Assembly: GCF_029167105.1 (NCBI RefSeq)
Contig: NZ_JARFML010000001.1
Span: 496,001-560,000, forward strand
Source: Bradyrhizobium yuanmingense
GTDB lineage: Bacteria > Pseudomonadota > Alphaproteobacteria > Rhizobiales > Xanthobacteraceae
DNA: 64,000 nt
Direction of reading: 5' to 3'
Shown in pieces: positions 60,062 to 64,000 of this stretch (the stretch's first letter is position 1; the number at the start of each line of letters is the position of its first letter). The notes under the pieces were generated by a model. It was not told where the DNA came from and ran no database searches. It saw only the letters and a list, made by a program, of their open reading frames with translations. Position numbers and translations under genes: made by a program.

Positions 60062-60649
60062 ATGCTTGCGCGTATTGTGTTGGGGGCTGTCACGGCGGCA
60101 GCGACGTTTGCGCCGGCCATCGCTGGAAGCATGAACGCCGACGAGGCGCGCCGCTTCGTGGCCGGCAAGGTGTTCGCCTTCACCTGTTTCGACGGCACCC
60201 GCGGTGCAGGCCGCATCCTCGACGATCTCGGTGCGGCCGGTGCGGTGCAGTTCTCGGGCGCAGGCCCGGTCCGTCATCTCCGCCTGCCCGGCAATACGCT
60301 CCAGATCCGCGGCCAGAACGTCTGCGCCTCGATCAAAGGCATCCCGTTCGAGCCCTGCTTCAATCTCGAAAAGACCGACGATCGCAGCTTCCGCGGCTCG
60401 GTGTCGGGCATGGGCTTCGCCTATTGCGACTTCCGTCACCAGGGCGGCAATCAGATGCTGATGGCGCGCGCTGCGGCGCGGCCGCGCTCGCTGCACAAGC
60501 CGGAGCACACCGGCACGGTTGCCGCATCGAACACCGAGGTTGCCGCGCGCGTCGAGACGCCGCGTGTCGAGGGCAGCCGGCTCGAGCCGGTGAAGTCCGA
60601 GCCGGCGAAGAACGAAGCCCCGCTGGAGCTGCGCCGCTCCACGCAGTGA
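60062..60649 (+). CDS. Secreted protein of unknown function
   Basis: 195 residues from ATG at 60062, 7 bp after CGGAG (a TTG at 60056 is also in frame). The N-terminus is a signal peptide (MLARIVLGAVTAAATFAPAIAG). The body has four cysteines: FTCFDGTRGAGRIL, QNVCASIKGIPFEPCFNLEK and GFAYCDFRHQGG, consistent with two disulphides in the periplasm. The last ~55 residues are Glu/Pro/Arg-rich and probably disordered. No known domain is recognised. It stands alone between the oxidoreductase gene and a small DUF6894-like gene. Confidence 0.7.
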   Translation: MLARIVLGAVTAAATFAPAIAGSMNADEARRFVAGKVFAFTCFDGTRGAGRILDDLGAAGAVQFSGAGPVRHLRLPGNTLQIRGQNVCASIKGIPFEPCFNLEKTDDRSFRGSVSGMGFAYCDFRHQGGNQMLMARAAARPRSLHKPEHTGTVAASNTEVAARVETPRVEGSRLEPVKSEPAKNEAPLELRRSTQ

Positions 60650-60811
60650 GCTCGCCTGCGCGGGACACCCCGCGCCATTGATCGTCCAAGACATCATCGA
60701 ACACCATGCCGCCCGCGCCGTAGTCATACGGACGGCGGCTTTCATGCCTTGGTAGCTGTTCCGGCCCCAGTTTGCGCGCGGCCGGGGGCGGTCCCACGCA
60801 AGGGTTCAACG

Positions 60812-61057
60812 ATGTCGCTCTATTTCTTCCGCATCAGCACCGGCCGTTATTCCGGCGCCGCCGACCTGCCGTACGAGTTCGAGGATCGCGCAGCCGCCTG
60901 GACCGAGATGACCGAGGTGTGCGCCAATCTGCTCAGCGGTATCGCGCGCAGCCTGAAGCCGAATGCCGAGTGGTGCATGGAGCTGCTCGACGAGGACAAG
61001 CAGCCGGTCTTTCGAATCAGCCTCGTCGGCGAGGCCATCGGATGTAAAGCGTCCTAG
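60812..61057 (+). CDS. Small DUF6894-like protein
   Basis: 81 residues from ATG at 60812 (MSLYFFRISTGRYSGAADLP). The opening strand YFFRISTGRY, acidic turn, AAAWTEMTEVCANLLSG helix and closing WCMELLDEDKQPVFRISLVG strands are the plan of the DUF6894 family, small cytoplasmic proteins common and often multicopy in Bradyrhizobium. No signal peptide. Function unknown. Starts 9 bp after AAGGG. Confidence 0.7.
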   Translation: MSLYFFRISTGRYSGAADLPYEFEDRAAAWTEMTEVCANLLSGIARSLKPNAEWCMELLDEDKQPVFRISLVGEAIGCKAS

Positions 61058-61251
61058 CACCGACTTGAAGCTGAAATTTACAACTATGACGGGATCATTT
61101 CCTTTCGCGCTCAATCATTTAGCGTGCAAAGTCAGTATTTCTGCGAGGGAGTTCGTTAACCAAATCGGAATGTGAGAAGCTCATTTTTTGGGCAATGGCG
61201 CAGTCAGGGGAAGCCGACCATGACTCGGCTGCGCGTTCCTTCGGGGGAAGC

Positions 61252-62993
61252 ATGCCCATGTTGAGCCTTGTTCAGAATCTGAGGATCGGGACCAAGCTGG
61301 CGATTGCGTCGGCGCTCGGTGTGCTCCTGGTTGGGGCCATGATTGCAAGCCAGATGCTCGGCAATGCGGGCATTCGCGAGAGCAGCCAGAGCGCGCTTGC
61401 GCAGCAGCAGATCGCGCGCGACGCAGTCAAGGCCGAGGCCGCGGTTCGCGGCATGCAGCTCGCGGTACGAGACCTTCGCCTTGCCAATAGCCCGGCTGAC
61501 ATTCAGAAGGCCGTCCAGAACCTGGGCGACCAGCAAAAATCGACGAATGCGCTGGTCGATGAAATGCTGAAGCTTTCTCACGAGGCGGAGAACCGCGCTC
61601 GGATGGAGAAACTGAGATCGCTGGCTGCGAATTACGAAAAGGCCGCGCAGCAGATCGCCGGCGTGCGCGGCGAAGCCCTGGCCGCCGGCGGTGCAGACGG
61701 AGCGGCCCGCGCTGCGAAGCTCAATGAAGACGTCGTTCGCATCGCACGCGAGGTGACCCTGCCGATTGCCGGCGAGCTCGACGTGCTGATCGGCCAGATC
61801 GCCGACTACGCAAGGCACAAATCCGAGCAGAAGAATGCCGCGGCCGCGGCCCAAATGAGATCGAGCGAGCAGCTTGCGATCCTGGTCGGCGCACTCGCCA
61901 TGCTCGTCCTCGTCGGCTCCTGGCTGATGTCGTTCCTGACCATCGCGCGGCCGATCCGTGCGCTCACGGTCGCCATGGACAAGCTCGCCGGCGGCGATTT
62001 CTCCGTGGTTCTGCCCGGTCTCGGCCGCAAGGACGAGTCGGCGGCGTCGCGGCGGCCGTTGAAAAGTTCAAGGTCGTGTCGGAGCAGAAGGCACGCGAGG
62101 ACGCCGAAGCCAAGATCAGGCAGGACCAGATTGCGGCCGCGCAGCGCAAGGCCGAGATGCACAAGCTGGCTGACAGCTTCGAAGCCGCGATCGGTGAGAT
62201 CGTCGATACCGTGTCCTCGGCCGCGACCGAGCTGGAAGCTTCCGCCTCGACGCTGACCGCGACCGCGGCGCGCGGCCAGGAGCTCACCACCATGGTTGCT
62301 GCCGCTTCCGAGGAAGCGTCCACCAACGTGCAGTCGGTCGCGTCGGCGACCGAAGAGCTGTCGTCGTCGATCACCGAGATCAGCCGGCAGGTGCAGGAAT
62401 CCGCCCGCGTCGCCGGTGATGCGGTGAACCAAGCCCGCACCACGACGGATCGCGTCGGGGAGCTCTCCGCTGCAGCGGCGCGGATCGGCGACGTGGTCGA
62501 GCTGATCAACACCATCGCCGGCCAGACCAACCTCCTGGCGCTCAATGCAACCATCGAGGCCGCGCGCGCCGGCGAGGCAGGCCGCGGCTTTGCCGTCGTC
62601 GCTTCGGAGGTCAAGGCGCTTGCCGAGCAGACGGCGAAGGCGACCGGCGAGATCGGCCAACAGATCGCCAGCATCCAGACCGCCACCGAGCATTCGGTCG
62701 GCGCGATCAAGGACATCAGCCACACCATCGAGAAGCTGTCGGAGATCTCCTCGACCATCGCAGCCGCGGTGGAAGAGCAGGGGGCCGCAACGCAGGAGAT
62801 CTCCCGCAACGTGCAGCAGGCGGCGACGGGCACCCATCAGGTGTCGTCCAACATCACCGACGTGCAGCGCGGCGCGAGCGAGACCGGTTCGGCATCCTCG
62901 CAGGTGTTGGGGGCCGCGCAATCGTTGTCCGGCGACAGCAACCGGCTGAAGCTCGAAGTCGGAAAGTTCCTTGATACCGTCCGCGCGGCCTGA
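61252..62993 (+). pseudogene. Methyl-accepting chemotaxis protein, broken by a frameshift
   Basis: Two frames together make one normal MCP. Frame 1, from ATG at 61252 (ribosome site GGGGGAAG), gives span 1 (~residues 13-35), a four-helix sensory domain, span 2 (~205-228) and the start of HAMP ([25 protein letters not shown]), then loses sense. Frame 2 picks up just after with [17 protein letters not shown] and the full signalling domain to 62993 ([40 protein letters not shown]). The break is at 62037/62038: GAG-TCGGCGG where GAG-ATC-GGC-GG is expected, so one A appears deleted after residue 262. It may be a true mutation or a sequence error. Confidence 0.85.
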
Positions 62994-63256
62994 CACGTGC
63001 CTTTTCGCGAGCGTCCGCATCGTAACGGGAGATGCCGGCGCGGCTGCAACAGAGAGTTGCAGAGAAACCACGATCGCTGCGCACGAGCCGTATTTTTACG
63101 TAGCCTCCTGTTAACGCCTGTTTGCGATTATGGGCGCAATCCTTCGGGAAAAGAACCAGCCAGCATTGTTGAACTGACCTTCGCCCCGGTCGTCCGTCGT
63201 GACGTCTGCGGCGCAGGTGATGTGCGCGTTGCCGGGTAATCATCGGGATTGTCGTG
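62994..63256. other. Gap between the two chemotaxis receptor genes
   Basis: A 263-bp gap with no gene. CTGCAAC/GTTGCAG (63044-63062) makes a 7-bp hairpin with a 5-nt loop and might end the first transcript. The stretch around 63091-63130 (TATTTTTACGTAGCCTCCTG, TTGCGATTATGG) is AT-rich and may hold the next promoter. Confidence 0.4.
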
Positions 63257-64000
63257 ATGTCGAAGTTGTCGATCGTCTTCAAGCTGCTGACCGTGCTGTC
63301 GATCCTGGTGCTCTCGCTCGCCGGTGTCGGCGTGATGGCGATCGGCACGATGCAGAACATCAATGCCCATACGGTCGAGATCGCGCAGGGCTGGTTGCCG
63401 AGCGTGCGTGCGCTCGGCTCGATGCGGGCGGACATCAACGAACTGCGCGTGGCGCTGCGTCTGCACCTGATGCAGGATACTGCCGAAGGCAAGGAGGCCG
63501 CCGAGAAGCGGCTGGCAGGCTTGCGCGAACGCATCGAGAAGACCCGCAAGATCTACGAGCCGCTGATCACGCGCGCAGAGGAGCGCTCGCTCTACGAGCA
63601 ATGGACCAAGGCCTGGGCCGAGTATCTGAACGGCGTGCAGGACGTCATGGCGCTGTCGCGCAAGAGCGTCGGCCGCTTCCCGACCGATGCCAACGAGATG
63701 TTGCAGACCAAGGTCGCGAAGATGGCTCAGGCCGCCGATCCACTGCTCCAGAAGGGCATCGAAATGAACAATCAGGGCGCCGAGCTGGAAACAAAGCAGG
63801 CCGCCGACAGCTACGCTACGATCTTCCGTGTACTGGTCGCGATCATTGTGGCCTCCGTCGTGGTCGCGATCGGCGCCGCCTACTATCTCGTGCGCGACGT
63901 CTCGCGCGGCATCGCCTCGATCATCCGCCCGATGCAGTCGCTCGGCAAGGGCGACCTTTCGGCCGAGGTGCCGCATCGCGGCGAAAAGACCGAGATCGGC
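63257..64000 (+). CDS. Methyl-accepting chemotaxis protein, N-terminal part
   Basis: The first 248 residues; it runs off the window. Start ATG at 63257 (GTG at 63254 is just before). MSKLSIVFKLLTVLSILVLS is span 1, followed by a four-helix-bundle sensor domain of the 4HB_MCP type (~residues 32-190: GTMQNINAHTVEIAQGWLPS, LGSMRADINELRVALRLHLM), span 2 (~191-213, VLVAIIVASVVVAIGAAYYL) and the beginning of HAMP (IIRPMQSLGKGDLSAEVPHR). It ends GEKTEIG, the very motif damaged in the upstream copy. The signalling part lies outside. Ligand unknown. Confidence 0.9.
   Translation, partial: MSKLSIVFKLLTVLSILVLSLAGVGVMAIGTMQNINAHTVEIAQGWLPSVRALGSMRADINELRVALRLHLMQDTAEGKEAAEKRLAGLRERIEKTRKIYEPLITRAEERSLYEQWTKAWAEYLNGVQDVMALSRKSVGRFPTDANEMLQTKVAKMAQAADPLLQKGIEMNNQGAELETKQAADSYATIFRVLVAIIVASVVVAIGAAYYLVRDVSRGIASIIRPMQSLGKGDLSAEVPHRGEKTEIG

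Overview
The window looks like a chromosomal, vertically inherited stretch of a Bradyrhizobium-type alphaproteobacterium (Nitrobacteraceae, Hyphomicrobiales). The reasons are the high GC with strongly GC-rich third codon positions, the dcw gene order running into ftsQ-ftsA-long ftsZ-lpxC-bamD-recN-ligA, several families of short palindromic intergenic repeats, and an alphaproteobacterial-type RNase P RNA. I found no CRISPR array, prophage, insertion sequence, tRNA or rRNA.

Layout. 1-4.6 kb: end of a PmtA-like methyltransferase gene, a small membrane protein, a class III aminotransferase divergent from a phosphatidylserine decarboxylase, and a Nudix hydrolase; part of this is phospholipid metabolism. 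4.8-10.9 kb: secreted or envelope proteins (FecR-domain protein, two head-to-head DUF2147 paralogues, an extensin-like lipoprotein), a histidine-phosphatase-like protein and a small conserved protein. 11-19.2 kb: transport block with a TetR repressor and perfect operator divergent from an EmrA/EmrB-type efflux pair, then a fused ABC exporter, a MATE exporter and a TauE/SafE permease. 19.3-24.5 kb: a MocR regulator divergent from a DUF983 gene, an alpha/beta hydrolase, rnpB on the minus strand, and a YciI/DGPF gene beside an ECF42-type sigma factor.

24.6-51.9 kb is the core of the window: a divergent amidase, then rsmH-ftsL-ftsI-murE-murF-mraY-murD-ftsW-murG-murC-murB-ddl-ftsQ-ftsA-ftsZ, a strong terminator, and lpxC, bamD, recN, ligA. 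Together they make lipid II from UDP-MurNAc, build the divisome, and commit lipid A and outer-membrane protein assembly. No mraZ is seen. Several pairs overlap by 4 bp (ftsL/ftsI, murE/murF, ftsQ/ftsA), whereas five other junctions carry palindromic repeats of four families.

52.2-64 kb: an SleB-type cell-wall hydrolase, the nadA-nadB-nadC operon (de novo NAD) behind two matching operator-like inverted repeats, an MFS transporter followed by an AcuI/YhdH oxidoreductase, two small proteins, and two tandem methyl-accepting chemotaxis proteins. The first of these is split by an apparent one-base deletion in its HAMP region; the second runs off the end.

I saw no convincing new multi-gene system. 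The most useful leads are regulatory or structural: the MCP frameshift, the TetR, MocR and nad operator candidates, the 21-bp tandem repeat before ftsQ, the divergent Ddl active-site loop, and two very small ORFs.
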